Notes: generated from the letters alone by a model not told the origin. A DNA stretch of 64,000 bases from PWXP01 sp040772845 (GCA_040772845.1 JAXGXG010000001.1:4278001-4342000), one strand, 5' to 3'. Positions 1 through 8,411 are shown, numbered from the stretch's first letter. Numbers and translations: made by a program.

Positions 1-12
1 TCTTCCTCCGGC

Positions 13-1749
13 TCACTTCTGAACTACTCCCAATAGCGATTGGAGAATGTCCGGCTTCGCCGTCTCATGCACGACAATGCTGAGCCTCTCCAGGGCTCGC
101 GTCGTCGCAACGTAGAAAAGTGACGAAAAAAGCTCACTAGCCAAGTGTTCAATGTCAGTAACGACAATTGCCGGAGAATCAAGTCCTTTGAAACTCTGGA
201 TTGTCGTGAAGCGAATCTGTCCCGGCGCGGCCTCCTCATAGGGGGCAAGCCGTTCAGACCAGGGTTTGTCAGCAATTGAAGCGGCCGCACAACGGGATCC
301 TGCTTTCGGTGAAAGAATCACGATGTCCTCCCCTGAGAACGAGTCACGGTACAAACGTTCGAGAATGCTCACAAGTTGCTTCCGCTGCTGCGATGGCGTC
401 GCATAGTATGTGATGACCGGCTCAACTCGATCGTCCGGGCGCAGGATGCGCGAATAGTCGGGAGTGAGTTTCCCGAGAAGATGCGAAAGCGTCGCCACGC
501 GAGGGGTATTTCGACAATTGATCCGCAGCGAGCACTTGGCGAATGCTCCCAGCCTCGTGCGGAGCAGTTCCTGTGCGAAGTTGCGGTCCTGCCCATACAG
601 CATTTGCCGTTCAAAGTCACCGAAAAGCATCCATTGCCCCACTGCCAGCCCACCTTTCAATATCAGGTCACAAACATCGAGGAAGGACGGGGTGAGCAAA
701 TCCTGGAGTTCGTCAACAACAAGGATGTCAAACTGGGCAACGCCCGTGTGCTCGTCCACCAGCTTCGCGATTACGGCCTCAGGCAATTCCACTTTCCAGA
801 ATGTATCGTCCGGGTCGGGAGGCGATGCGATGTCGGCGAAGCCGAGGAGATACTGGTGAAAAGTCCGGGCAGTAACCGCCTCGCATTTAGCGACTGGGTG
901 CTGCGAGAGCCACCGTCCGAGAAGCCGATTGAAGCAGAGAAGCAAGACTCTCTCGCCTATGTTGGATGCCCGGCGCGCCGCTTCGAGAGCGAGAACTGTC
1001 TTCCCCGTACCCGCCGGTCCAGAAAACAGCACTCGCTGGTTGTCCGCCATCGCATCGAGCGCGGCGAACTGCTCTTCTGTGTAGCGCAGAATCTCTGCCT
1101 GCTTGCGGGCATGCCGATCAGGGGGTTTCTCGGAAAATTCAAAGCTCGGGCGGAGTATCCGGGCGATGGCAGCAGCCTGCTGCTGATCGGGGTACCGGTC
1201 CGATTGCCGGAACCAGCGGGTCGCTGGCAGTGAACTCAAGTATGACCGGGCATTCCGCAAGATTCCCGAGATCAATGTTGCGAATGGTTGCCGACGGAAT
1301 CGCAGCGCATCAATCACCTGCCACGAATGCCACTCGTCAGACGTTCCTGCGAATTCGATATAGGGGAAAGTGACCGCAGACCAGAATGGGACACGCGAAA
1401 GTGTGGGATCACTGCGCACGACCTGCTGGCGGAGACTATGCATTCCTTCGGAAGATTGCTTAAATGGACCGCGCGGATCGCCCTGCGGATTGTGGCCGTA
1501 GTACCATAGGCCATCTTCTCTGCGGAGCGAATAACATGCTTTGACCTCGAGGCAAAGCACGCCAAGTGCAGGGACAATGATGACGAAATCCGCTTCACCA
1601 GCGACTTGCCGAACGTGGTGAGCAATATCCAGGGAGTGGAGCACGATCCAATCCTTCGTGGCCGGTTCATCCTGCAGCCGCGTAAATATCTCGCGTTCAC
1701 CCGGGCTCGGGATCGCTGCGGGAATGACGGGTGGAATCATACGCGCCAC
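13..1749 (-). CDS. NERD-domain DNA helicase (UvrD/Rep-like), last gene of a three-gene module
   Basis: A 578-aa protein. Residues about 15-130 resemble the NERD nuclease-related domain (acidic FVIIVPALGVLCLEVKA segment typical of its fold). A superfamily-1 helicase core follows: Walker A GPAGTGKTVLALEA near residue 240, Walker B DILVVDELQDLL near 345, and a C-terminal VATTRALERLSIVV motif of UvrD helicases. The start is GTG at 1749, not the ATG three codons later, because GGAGGA lies 6 nt before GTG. Only 2 nt separate it from the upstream gene's stop, so they are likely co-transcribed and translationally coupled. NERD helicases are common in defence and DNA-repair settings. The nuclease activity is inferred from family only. 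No signal peptide or membrane segment is present. Confidence 0.85.
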   Translation of the reverse strand: MARMIPPVIPAAIPSPGEREIFTRLQDEPATKDWIVLHSLDIAHHVRQVAGEADFVIIVPALGVLCLEVKACYSLRREDGLWYYGHNPQGDPRGPFKQSSEGMHSLRQQVVRSDPTLSRVPFWSAVTFPYIEFAGTSDEWHSWQVIDALRFRRQPFATLISGILRNARSYLSSLPATRWFRQSDRYPDQQQAAAIARILRPSFEFSEKPPDRHARKQAEILRYTEEQFAALDAMADNQRVLFSGPAGTGKTVLALEAARRASNIGERVLLLCFNRLLGRWLSQHPVAKCEAVTARTFHQYLLGFADIASPPDPDDTFWKVELPEAVIAKLVDEHTGVAQFDILVVDELQDLLTPSFLDVCDLILKGGLAVGQWMLFGDFERQMLYGQDRNFAQELLRTRLGAFAKCSLRINCRNTPRVATLSHLLGKLTPDYSRILRPDDRVEPVITYYATPSQQRKQLVSILERLYRDSFSGEDIVILSPKAGSRCAAASIADKPWSERLAPYEEAAPGQIRFTTIQSFKGLDSPAIVVTDIEHLASELFSSLFYVATTRALERLSIVVHETAKPDILQSLLGVVQK

Positions 1750-1751
1750 GG

Positions 1752-3332
1752 CTAATCCTCCAACTCCAGCAACACGCCGATCCGATCCGTTGGAACCTCG
1801 AAATCCTCCGCCGCTACCCCGGTGACTTGGAAAGCCGAGAGGCTTCCCCCGTCTTGATCCCCCAGATCAAACACCATCTCGCCGTCGCGTTCCAGCGGTT
1901 CGAGCGATGCCGTTCGAATCTTCTCCAGCAACATGTGCCGTATTGCATGGCCCGCGCGCCTGTGGGCGCGATCGATTTGCCCCATTGATGACCACAGGTG
2001 TTGAACGCGATCTTCAAGATTGGCAAACGTCAGGATTGCTATAAAATCTTCGATCTTGCGGGGCCGAATACACTTCGAAGACATCCAGTAAAGCACGTTC
2101 ACTGGGCGGGCCTGGGAAAGCTTCTGCGATTGCAGTTCAGCACAAACACGGGCGGAAAGCGCCCGCCGACCCACGTGGCCGAACCGCTCATTTGCGGCGG
2201 AAATAACGCGTTGCTTCCATTCGGATTGCTCGGCGCGGCGTTCTTCTGCCACGTCGCCCATAATGCGATCAGCGAGCGGGGCGATGAAATCACCGCCTCC
2301 GGATGTGCGGAGAATTAGGCAATGGCCTGGTTCCAGTTCTCCGACTGGAACGCGCCTGACGGCGGCGTGCCCCATCTCTGCGGTGTCGATTATCAGGCAC
2401 GATGATCCATCATCTGCCGCAACGAAGACTGCCCGCTGGCCCCTGAGATAGCACAAGCGTGCAGGAACCGTCTCTACGATAACCTCGGATTGGCCCGAGC
2501 CCGATCGCCATTTGCTGTCGAAGGTTGGCGTTGGCGGGAGCAGCTCGGCAGGTAGAATGTCGCCAGGCGACTGCGCTGAAGGGCCAGGGTCTCCAGCCAC
2601 CTTCGGCATCGTACCCACGCGATGATGTCGGCTTCTCTTCCCGGACTTATTATCGGAATCATGCAAGAACACAGGCCCCGGTTTCCACGAGTCGCGAATC
2701 CATCGCGGCACAATGACATGGATAGCAGCCGCTCGTGGGGCTGAGAAGACATGCTCGGGAAACCACCCACAAGGACCGATGGCAGCGAGCACATTGCATC
2801 GATGCCCACCACGGAGTTGTTGTGGGCTTACGACTGTGGCATTTCGAAGAGTACCAGTTTGGGCAAAAAAGGCAGCCACCGCTTGATTCATCCGGGGATT
2901 CCGCAGGACAACACTTAACTCCCCATTCTCCTGGTGCAGCCACTCCAGCGGCTGAATGAAAGGCGAACTGGCCTCCGAACTTAGGCCCTCCAATTGTTGG
3001 ATGAGATTACCGAGTGCCTCATGCGCATCGGGGAACAACTGTTCACAAAGCCGCACCTGTCGGCGCAGCCTCCCCCAATCGGTCCCGGCGGCTGCCACTG
3101 CCTCCGAGAAGGGCAACGGCGTAGAGCAAAACGTGAACCCAAGTTTCCGAATGGGGCCTAATGAATGGCGCCAGAATTCATCGGCAGCGTCGTCCCCTAA
3201 GGACTGGGTGAGTGCGCGAAGCGAGTGTGAGAACTCCGCCAAGCTGGGATGGTTCACCCAGTGACGGCTGATTTTACACGTGGAGGCGTTTCGATAGACC
3301 TCCGTCGCGCTGCTGATTGAAAGAGGTATCAT
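1752..3332 (-). CDS. Uncharacterised protein, second gene of the NERD-helicase module
   Basis: A 526-aa cytoplasmic-looking protein with no motif I can assign firmly. I start it at ATG 3332 (MIPLSISSATEV) instead of the longer form at 3383, because this ATG overlaps the upstream stop as ATGA and has GGAGG 7 nt before it. The C-terminal half (about 290-526) reads like a compact alpha/beta plus helical domain with segments such as LEPGHCLILRTSGGGDF and IRPRKIEDFIAIL. This layout loosely recalls the C-terminal part of DISARM protein DrmE, with the upstream gene resembling its N-terminal part, but that is a weak impression from memory. Its position between the 3329-4321 gene and a helicase argues for a shared function, plausibly anti-phage defence. 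Confidence 0.7.
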   Translation of the reverse strand: MIPLSISSATEVYRNASTCKISRHWVNHPSLAEFSHSLRALTQSLGDDAADEFWRHSLGPIRKLGFTFCSTPLPFSEAVAAAGTDWGRLRRQVRLCEQLFPDAHEALGNLIQQLEGLSSEASSPFIQPLEWLHQENGELSVVLRNPRMNQAVAAFFAQTGTLRNATVVSPQQLRGGHRCNVLAAIGPCGWFPEHVFSAPRAAAIHVIVPRWIRDSWKPGPVFLHDSDNKSGKRSRHHRVGTMPKVAGDPGPSAQSPGDILPAELLPPTPTFDSKWRSGSGQSEVIVETVPARLCYLRGQRAVFVAADDGSSCLIIDTAEMGHAAVRRVPVGELEPGHCLILRTSGGGDFIAPLADRIMGDVAEERRAEQSEWKQRVISAANERFGHVGRRALSARVCAELQSQKLSQARPVNVLYWMSSKCIRPRKIEDFIAILTFANLEDRVQHLWSSMGQIDRAHRRAGHAIRHMLLEKIRTASLEPLERDGEMVFDLGDQDGGSLSAFQVTGVAAEDFEVPTDRIGVLLELED

Positions 3333-4321
3333 CTGACCGCCTCCCGGAACGTAATAACTTCTCCACCCGGAGGGGCCTCCCACTCGGGTAGCGCAGTGTC
3401 AACGCCGTCAACACGGTTCTGTGAAAACCTTGCGTTGATCGCGCTGATGGCATCGTCAAAATAGGACTCCGTGCGGTCGAGGATGACAACCTGGTGGCGG
3501 CCGTCCCATGCGTCACCCCACTTGAGGAATCCGATTGCGCCATCGAAAACCACTCCCATCTCGACTTCGCTGGCAACCTCGTCGGATGGAGGCTTTGTCC
3601 CGATGGGCACGAGTGCAGAGCGGTGAGATTGCATCTCCGTGGCAAATCGATCCACTCGGAGAACATCTTGGAGTTGGCCTTCTGCCTTGCGGCACCCTTG
3701 GACGTGGATCGCCAGAGGCGTCTTCCGGATTTCCTGTTCAAGTATGTTCTTCCTGCCAACAAGAGCGCAAACAATTTTCGACCGCAGGCCGAGTTGCACG
3801 GGATCCGCATCACCCAGAAGGCTGTCAACAAACCTGTTGGCGAGCTTGGCATTCTTCCCTCCCTGCTTCTTTGGCAGTTTACCGGTGTGGCGGGCAGGTT
3901 GCACTTGAAGCGCCCGTGATTCATCTATGCAGTATGTTTTCCCTCCGCCCGCTTTGGAATGAACTTGGACTCGCACCCACAGTTTGCCATCGCGCTCGTC
4001 GGGCGCCAAGAGCACTCCTTTCAACGTTTGCCCAGGCTTCCGGCGATAGATGACTCGTGACCCTGGCGGCAGATCAAACAGTCGCTCAAAGTGGACAACT
4101 TCCGAAGTCCGATCCCGCGAAGCTGCATCAGCAATAACCATTCCCAAGCTGATAAATGCCGCTCCGTATGCGCGAGTCGGCACTACGATGGCAGTGACGA
4201 TCCGGGAGCCCGATTCTGAGGCGAGAGCGAGTTGCTTGCCAACTGCGATAAAGTACTCCGCCCACTCCGGCAGGCTGTACCACTCGCCGGAGTCCTCGAA
4301 ATGCAGGTTAACGGCAGCCAT
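3329..4321 (-). CDS. Uncharacterised protein, first gene of the module, 5' end replaced by an IS
   Basis: A 330-aa protein beginning MAAVNLHFEDSGEW, with a conserved-looking N-terminal block (SLPEWAEYFIAVGKQLA, VVPTRAYGAAFISLG). The IS4 element at 4315-5828 has inserted into its sixth codon region. The present ATG (4319-4321) and the next codon come from the IS left terminal repeat. Removing the IS and one copy of the 10-bp duplication joins codons from VNLHFED to MTETVP encoded at 5837-5854, giving an original start at 5854. The reading frame is preserved, so a near full-length protein could still be made, but its original promoter and ribosome site now lie 1.5 kb away and no good Shine-Dalgarno precedes the new ATG. 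Function unknown; possible distant DrmE N-terminal similarity is only a suggestion. Confidence 0.7.
   Translation of the reverse strand: MAAVNLHFEDSGEWYSLPEWAEYFIAVGKQLALASESGSRIVTAIVVPTRAYGAAFISLGMVIADAASRDRTSEVVHFERLFDLPPGSRVIYRRKPGQTLKGVLLAPDERDGKLWVRVQVHSKAGGGKTYCIDESRALQVQPARHTGKLPKKQGGKNAKLANRFVDSLLGDADPVQLGLRSKIVCALVGRKNILEQEIRKTPLAIHVQGCRKAEGQLQDVLRVDRFATEMQSHRSALVPIGTKPPSDEVASEVEMGVVFDGAIGFLKWGDAWDGRHQVVILDRTESYFDDAISAINARFSQNRVDGVDTALPEWEAPPGGEVITFREAVR
4305..4314. repeat. Target-site duplication, left copy
   Basis: AGGTTAACGG immediately outside the left end of the IS element; an identical decamer lies outside the right end at 5829-5838. A 10-bp duplication is within the range made by IS4-family transposases. 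Confidence 0.92.
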
Positions 4322-5828
4322 TTGTAGCTAGCATTGCTAGCAGTTGCATTGGCTTTTCATGAGGGCAATTCGGGGTTAACGTGTCATTATACCTGCAAGT
4401 ACACGAATTCGAGGAGATGACACGATGATTTTGGGAAATGTCTACGAACGGTTCGCCAAGAAGAAGCCGGTAAGCGTCATGGTGCGAGCGACGATCGAGA
4501 ATGTGCTGGCTGCAGAGCGGCTGGATGCGATTTTCGAGGAAAACGCCAAGCGACAGCATACTGGCGAGCTGATGTTTTCGACCGTGGCAGATATCATGGG
4601 AACGGTCGTCTGCCAGATCCATCCGTCGGTCAATGCGGTCTACGTCGAACGGAAAGAGGAACTTGGCATCACCATCAAGTCGGTGTATGACAAGCTGAAG
4701 GGGATTGAACCGTGCGTATCCCGTGCCCTGGTGCGGGATACCGCGAGCCGGATGCAGGCGATCGTGGACCGGATGGGTGGACTTTCCAAGCCGCCTTTGG
4801 CCGGATACCGAACCCGTATTGTCGACGGAAACCACCTGCGGCGAACCGACCGACGGATTGGTGAGTTGCGTGCATTGAATGCGGCTCCTTTGCCCGGTCA
4901 AGCGCTCGTCGTCTTTGACCCCCAATATCGTTTGGTTGCAGATGTGCTGCCCTGCGAGGATGGGCATGCTCAAGAGCGTTCCTTGTTGCCGGAACTGCTG
5001 AAGACGGTGGCGAAGCAGGACCTGTGGATTGCAGACCGGAACTTCTGCACGCTCGGGTTCCTGTCCGGCATCATAACCCGTGGCGGCAAGTTCATCATTC
5101 GTCAGCACGGCAATATGCCCTATGTGTTGAAGGGCCGGCGGAAACGGGTAGGCACAACCGAAACAGGCATTGTGTATGAGCAAGCGATGGAGGTTACGGA
5201 TGACGAAGACAACATTCACGTCCTCCGTCGGATCACGGTAGCGCTGCATCAACCGACGCGAGACGGTGACGGCGAGATTCACATTGTGACGAACCTTCCC
5301 ACACGCGTCAGTGCAATCCGGATTGCCGAGTTGTATCGGGATCGTTGGCAAATCGAAACCGCCTTTCAGGAAGTCGCAGAGAGCCTTGAGGGTGAAATCC
5401 AGACCTTGGGTTATCCGAAAGCAGCGCTTTTTGGTTTCTGCATGGCGTTGGTTACCTACAACTTGCTGTCGGTGGTGCGGGCAGCCGTTCAAAGCGTCCA
5501 CGGTGAAGAGGCTGCACGCCGGCTTTCGACCTACTATATGGCCCATGAAGTTGCCAGCGTTGCAGAGGGCATGTCCATCGTTCTCGAGAACACTTTCTGG
5601 CACGACAAATATGCGAAGCTCACCCCGACGCAAATGGCAAGGGAACTCAAGCATCTCGCCAGCAACATGCGGCTCACTAAGTACAGCAAGGCACGGTGGT
5701 CTCCCAAGAAGAAGCCAAAAACAACCATGAACAAAAAACACCGACGTCATATATCCACTGCCCGAGTACTCGACAAATCACGCAATACCATCACGAATAA
5801 TGCATGAACTGCTAGCTATAAATGGCTG
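4315..5828 (+). mobile_element. Complete IS4-family insertion sequence, 1514 bp
   Basis: The ends are imperfect terminal inverted repeats: left CAGCCATTTGTAGCTAGCA at 4315 and, read on the minus strand from 5828, CAGCCATTTATAGCTAGCA (18 of 19 match). The element carries one transposase gene and is flanked by exact 10-bp duplications AGGTTAACGG. Intact ends, an intact transposase and a perfect duplication suggest a recent insertion. It disrupts the 5' end of the 3329-4321 gene. The left end contains a further GCTAGCA copy just inside the inverted repeat. Confidence 0.93.
4425..5807 (+). CDS. IS4-family DDE transposase
   Basis: A 460-aa protein filling the insertion sequence. DDE-type acidic residues are visible in IVDGNHLRRTD (about residue 130), LWIADRNFC (about 205) and the terminal glutamate within YRDRWQIETAFQEV (about 305-318), which is the IS4-family Y-R-E signature (Y, two residues, R, three residues, E). 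The lysine that follows six residues later in many relatives is alanine here. The start ATG at 4425 is preceded by GAGGAG within a short spacing. The protein cuts the inverted repeats and moves the element. It appears full length. Confidence 0.93.
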   Translation: MILGNVYERFAKKKPVSVMVRATIENVLAAERLDAIFEENAKRQHTGELMFSTVADIMGTVVCQIHPSVNAVYVERKEELGITIKSVYDKLKGIEPCVSRALVRDTASRMQAIVDRMGGLSKPPLAGYRTRIVDGNHLRRTDRRIGELRALNAAPLPGQALVVFDPQYRLVADVLPCEDGHAQERSLLPELLKTVAKQDLWIADRNFCTLGFLSGIITRGGKFIIRQHGNMPYVLKGRRKRVGTTETGIVYEQAMEVTDDEDNIHVLRRITVALHQPTRDGDGEIHIVTNLPTRVSAIRIAELYRDRWQIETAFQEVAESLEGEIQTLGYPKAALFGFCMALVTYNLLSVVRAAVQSVHGEEAARRLSTYYMAHEVASVAEGMSIVLENTFWHDKYAKLTPTQMARELKHLASNMRLTKYSKARWSPKKKPKTTMNKKHRRHISTARVLDKSRNTITNNA

Positions 5829-5838
5829 AGGTTAACGG
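5829..5838. repeat. Target-site duplication, right copy
   Basis: AGGTTAACGG directly after the right IS end, identical to 4305-4314. On the minus strand it continues into the displaced first codons of the interrupted gene. Confidence 0.92.
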
Positions 5839-5904
5839 GTACTGTTTCTGTCATGTTTCACTCTTACTACGCACCCGGCGATCGTGCTCGTGTGAAAACT
5901 CCAT
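5837..5904 (-). other. Displaced start of the IS-interrupted gene plus an overlapping 17-codon ORF
   Basis: Reading the minus strand, ATG at 5854 begins MTETVP and would run in frame into VNLHFED of the 3329-4321 gene if the IS and one duplication were removed. An 17-aa ORF (5904 to 5851, MEFSHEHDRRVRSKSET) ends with TGA overlapping that ATG as ATGA, the same coupling used inside the module. The short ORF may be a leader peptide or the tail of a lost upstream gene. Confidence 0.75.
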
Positions 5905-6017
5905 GCTATTTCCCAGCATTACCAAAGGCCGGCTTGCTGTCAACCAGCCCTCTGGGGCGGGGGTTGCCTCTGTCGCCCACCATCGTGGCGTTTTGGGCAA
6001 TCACTTGCGAGTAGGCC

Positions 6018-6491
6018 TCAGCGGTTTGAATGGCTGTGATGATGCTGTTCCTCTGGCGATGTTACGAAGTTTCCCGACAGCATAAGCGGCACACCAAAGC
6101 CCATACTGGCAATCGGAGAAGCATCGTGCGGTCGGAGTTGCCGTGCTCGCCGCACTCGCGTTGATTTGATTATGCCCATACGGTTGGACGATCTCCGTCT
6201 AACCGGAGGCGATTCTTCGCGAAAGAGCACGTCGGGCGTCAAGTGCGTCTCCTCTCGCACAGTGAAACCTATCGAGTCGTCGACACCCCGGAACGGAAAA
6301 ACCGCTTCTGGCGTCACCGTGGCATACAGGTCCTGTATCGGAGAATTGAAGCGGTGCTTCTTCTGGAGCGGAGTCAAGAAGGTACCGGAAGCCCGAATTC
6401 GCCTCCGGCGGACAGGCCCGCGGATGTCGAGGGCCTTGTCTGGCGGATCGTGTAGCCAGGCAAGGATGAGGTCTTGGGCGTCTCCGATCAT
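6018..6491 (-). pseudogene. N-terminal remnant of a type III CRISPR Cas10/Cmr2 gene
   Basis: The ORF starts at ATG 6491 with AAGGAG 5 nt upstream and begins MIGDAQDLILAWLHDPPDK. LHDPPDKAL followed by a D-I-R-G type segment is the hallmark N-terminus of Cmr2/Cas10 (HD-domain region of type III-B effectors). The remaining sequence (about 157 aa in all) includes FLTPLQKKHRFNSPIQDLYA and then loses recognisable identity. The Palm/GGDD and zinc domains, which normally make the protein 800 aa or more, are absent. No other cas gene or CRISPR array occurs nearby. It is a decayed fragment, probably with further indels. Alternatively a divergent small HD-like protein, which I consider unlikely. Confidence 0.6.
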
Positions 6492-6506
6492 GAACACTCC
6501 TTTCAA

Positions 6507-6900
6507 ACAGGCTTCAACCAGGCGCCTTCACAAGGCAGGCAACCCGAGGTGCGATCGTGGCATGCAAAAGTGTGACGACAAGTGTGATGCATGGCGTCTA
6601 TCCTCGTGTGTGGCGCTGATGGTGTCAACCGTCCCGCTGTGGTAGGGGATTGCGCGGTTGGGCCAATTCATGGTGAACGGCAACCCATTCTATCAGCGCG
6701 GTTTACCAGATCGTGTCCAACCTGGACTGCTTTTTGGGAAATCGGGTGTGCGAGGAAGGAAAAGGGTTCTTCTGTTTCCAGGTGCACAACGGCGTGGAAC
6801 TGCTTTGCCCGGTGGACGGCACAACGGCGTGTGCCTACTACATTAAAGAGGCCTGCACCTGGAAACGGAAGAGTCGAAGAAAGACACTGCGCTGCCGGCC
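6507..6900. other. Gene-poor stretch upstream of the AbiE island, with one doubtful small ORF
   Basis: About 400 bp with no recognised gene. The best open frame (plus strand, ATG 6713 to 6940) reads SNLDCFLGNRVCEEGKGFFC and further cysteine-containing residues up to WKRKS, then runs into the direct repeat at 6901. It could be the tail of a lost gene. No promoter, hairpin or CRISPR-like repeat was seen. Confidence 0.3.
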
Positions 6901-6988
6901 GGCTGCGGTTGTTGACAAGGGGGGCGGGTTTCGCCGATGATGGTGCTGTTAGAAGTCGTGTTTTGGCAAGGGAGGTGCTTTGTGGGTG
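6901..6988 (+). repeat. 87-88 bp direct repeat, copy A (duplicate of the beta-helix gene's promoter and start)
   Basis: Nearly identical to 8412-8498, with one indel and a few substitutions. It includes TTGACA (6912-6917), GGGAGGTG and a GTG matching the ribosome site and start codon used by the beta-helix gene at 8492. Here it leads into no long ORF, so it is a detached copy. It forms the left boundary of the AbiE segment. Confidence 0.9.
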
Positions 6989-7243
6989 TCATGTGGCATG
7001 GCGCATTTCGTTGATCCTCTTCTCCAAGTCGGGTAGGTACCCGAGAATCTGCGCCATCGGCGGCGGCTCGATGAAGAACATGGGGCGCATGGCGCGATAA
7101 TCCTGGTTCAGCGTGTTGATGATATGATCCGGAGGGCTCAGTTGAAGCGATTCGGTGTGTACTTCAGGATACTTGGCCCATGCTCTTGGAAAGAAGAAGA
7201 TCGTCTGCTCCACCACACGATCCAACAATGACAGTGATTGCAC
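6989..7243 (-). pseudogene. C-terminal remnant of an AbiEii-type nucleotidyltransferase toxin
   Basis: The 84-aa frame ends with LNQDYRAMRPMFFIEPPPMA and a short amphipathic tail, which matches the usual C-terminus of AbiEii/AbiGii toxins (a conserved D-Y-x-x-M and FF-x-E-P-P segment). The catalytic nucleotidyltransferase region (G-S/D-x-D motifs) is missing. The frame stays open upstream to overlap the antitoxin stop, giving a short leader (ISDVFQLS) joined directly to the tail. This is consistent with an internal deletion of most of the toxin gene. It follows the antitoxin in the usual AbiE order. Confidence 0.7.
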
Positions 7244-7287
7244 GATCTCGCTCCAAACACGGCTCTGCGAAAGCTGGAATACATCGC

Positions 7288-7893
7288 TTATTCGTCCTTT
7301 GGGGCCAGAAGGCGGAAGATCGCAGCGATCCAGGCGGGGGCGTAGCGGACGTCGCGAAGCAACTGCCGACGATCATCGGCCGAGAGTAGCCGTGTCAAGT
7401 GGTCGATCACCGCGTCGTCGATGTTGGCGCGGCCCAGGTACCTGAGTGCCTGGATCATCAGCCCGCTCAGCCGTCCGGCGGTTGCCATGTTTTTGGGGGT
7501 CGTTCGTTTGAGCACGATCTCCTGCCGGCCGACGATCAGGCACCGATCGGCCGCGTCGGTTAGAAACACGGCGCGGGCAGGCACCTGCTCGCTCAATCCC
7601 AGCAGGTTTGCGGCGTAGGCTCCCGAGGGCTGGATTCGGGAACTGTTTTTATAGGCAAGGGCCTGGGCGATCTGGTCGGGTGTCGGCGTTAGCTCCCCCA
7701 GTTTGGGGTGGCGAAGGGGATAATCGTACAGACCGGCGGCCAAGCGTCGGATTTGGTTCCGGTCGCAGAGTACTTGGAGTGCCTTCCTGACCGTGAGATC
7801 GCTCCCCAAATCCAGAAAATGGGCTGAAGTGAAAACCCAACCCCTCTTCTTGCCATATATCCTGCTAAGTATTTTGTCGTGAACAGTTTGCAT
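7288..7893 (-). CDS. AbiEi-type antitoxin (DUF6088-like, winged helix)
   Basis: A 201-aa protein starting MQTVHDKILSRIYGKKRGWV. The first 70 residues form the winged-helix DNA-binding domain typical of type IV AbiEi antitoxins (FTSAHFLDLGSDLTVRKALQ, then IRRLAAGLYDYP). The rest is the AbiEi C-terminal domain (PSGAYAANLLGLSEQVPARA). An upstream in-frame extension to 8052 exists but crosses the promoter/operator palindrome, so I use ATG 7893. AbiEi normally represses its own operon and neutralises the AbiEii nucleotidyltransferase. Here the toxin is truncated, so this is an orphan antitoxin and autorepressor. Confidence 0.85.
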   Translation of the reverse strand: MQTVHDKILSRIYGKKRGWVFTSAHFLDLGSDLTVRKALQVLCDRNQIRRLAAGLYDYPLRHPKLGELTPTPDQIAQALAYKNSSRIQPSGAYAANLLGLSEQVPARAVFLTDAADRCLIVGRQEIVLKRTTPKNMATAGRLSGLMIQALRYLGRANIDDAVIDHLTRLLSADDRRQLLRDVRYAPAWIAAIFRLLAPKDE

Positions 7894-7912
7894 ACAAGCA
7901 CTCGGCCTTTCT

Positions 7913-7944
7913 GATTCACGAATTATACCATATTTTCGTGAATC
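7913..7944 (-). promoter_or_regulatory. Promoter with overlapping palindromic operator for the antitoxin
   Basis: A perfect 10-bp inverted repeat, GATTCACGAA (7913-7922) and TTCGTGAATC (7935-7944), flanks the minus-strand -10 hexamer TATAAT (7927-7922). The start codon lies about 20 nt downstream of the palindrome. AbiEi proteins are known to bind inverted repeats in their own promoter, so this is a likely autorepression site. Confidence 0.75.
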
Positions 7945-8052
7945 GACAATCAGAACGGAAGGGACTGAATCGGCCCCCATCATTCCTGGCCGACCTCCGC
8001 TTTCAACCGAATTGTCGTCCTCCTCCCGCAATTTGAGTTGGTCGTCAGGCAT

Positions 8053-8411
8053 GTTCTCGACCTGTTTGCCGAAGCCAACCTAATACCACGATTCGCCACC
8101 GTCGAGTTTCGGCTCTCCGGTAACTTGCTACCGACGTCCAGCAACAATCCCAATTCGTCTTCCGTGTCCGGGCTGCTTACATTCTGGATCTATCCTTCTG
8201 TCCGAATTCGGAAGTGAGCTTCCGGGCCGACGGCGCCGCAACGATCGCGTCGAGCCGGTTCTCCCTATAGGTTTAGATACTTCGCCACGCATCTGTCCAT
8301 TTTGAGCAGAGGAGTTCAGAGAGACAACAGAGGGTAAGCACTCCTTCTCTGTTTGCTCTTGCTCATCCCTCGTGATACACGAGTCTGTCTGCACTTCAAA
8401 ATGGACCGACT
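8053..8411. other. Intergenic stretch between the antitoxin promoter and the second direct repeat
   Basis: About 360 bp with no convincing ORF on either strand, no hairpin terminator and no recognised repeat. It is part of the segment bracketed by the 87-bp repeats. Confidence 0.5.

Noticed and set aside
4308..5750. 480-codon frame on the minus strand of the IS
   Set aside because: Antisense shadow of a clear transposase; no domain content.
6591..7100. 169-codon plus-strand frame over the left 87-bp repeat
   Set aside because: Arg/Cys-rich and covers a duplicated promoter; no start signal or family resemblance.
5829..8411. CRISPR array expected near the Cas10 remnant
   Set aside because: No set of 25-40 bp repeats with regular spacing was seen; the only repeat is the 87-bp pair.
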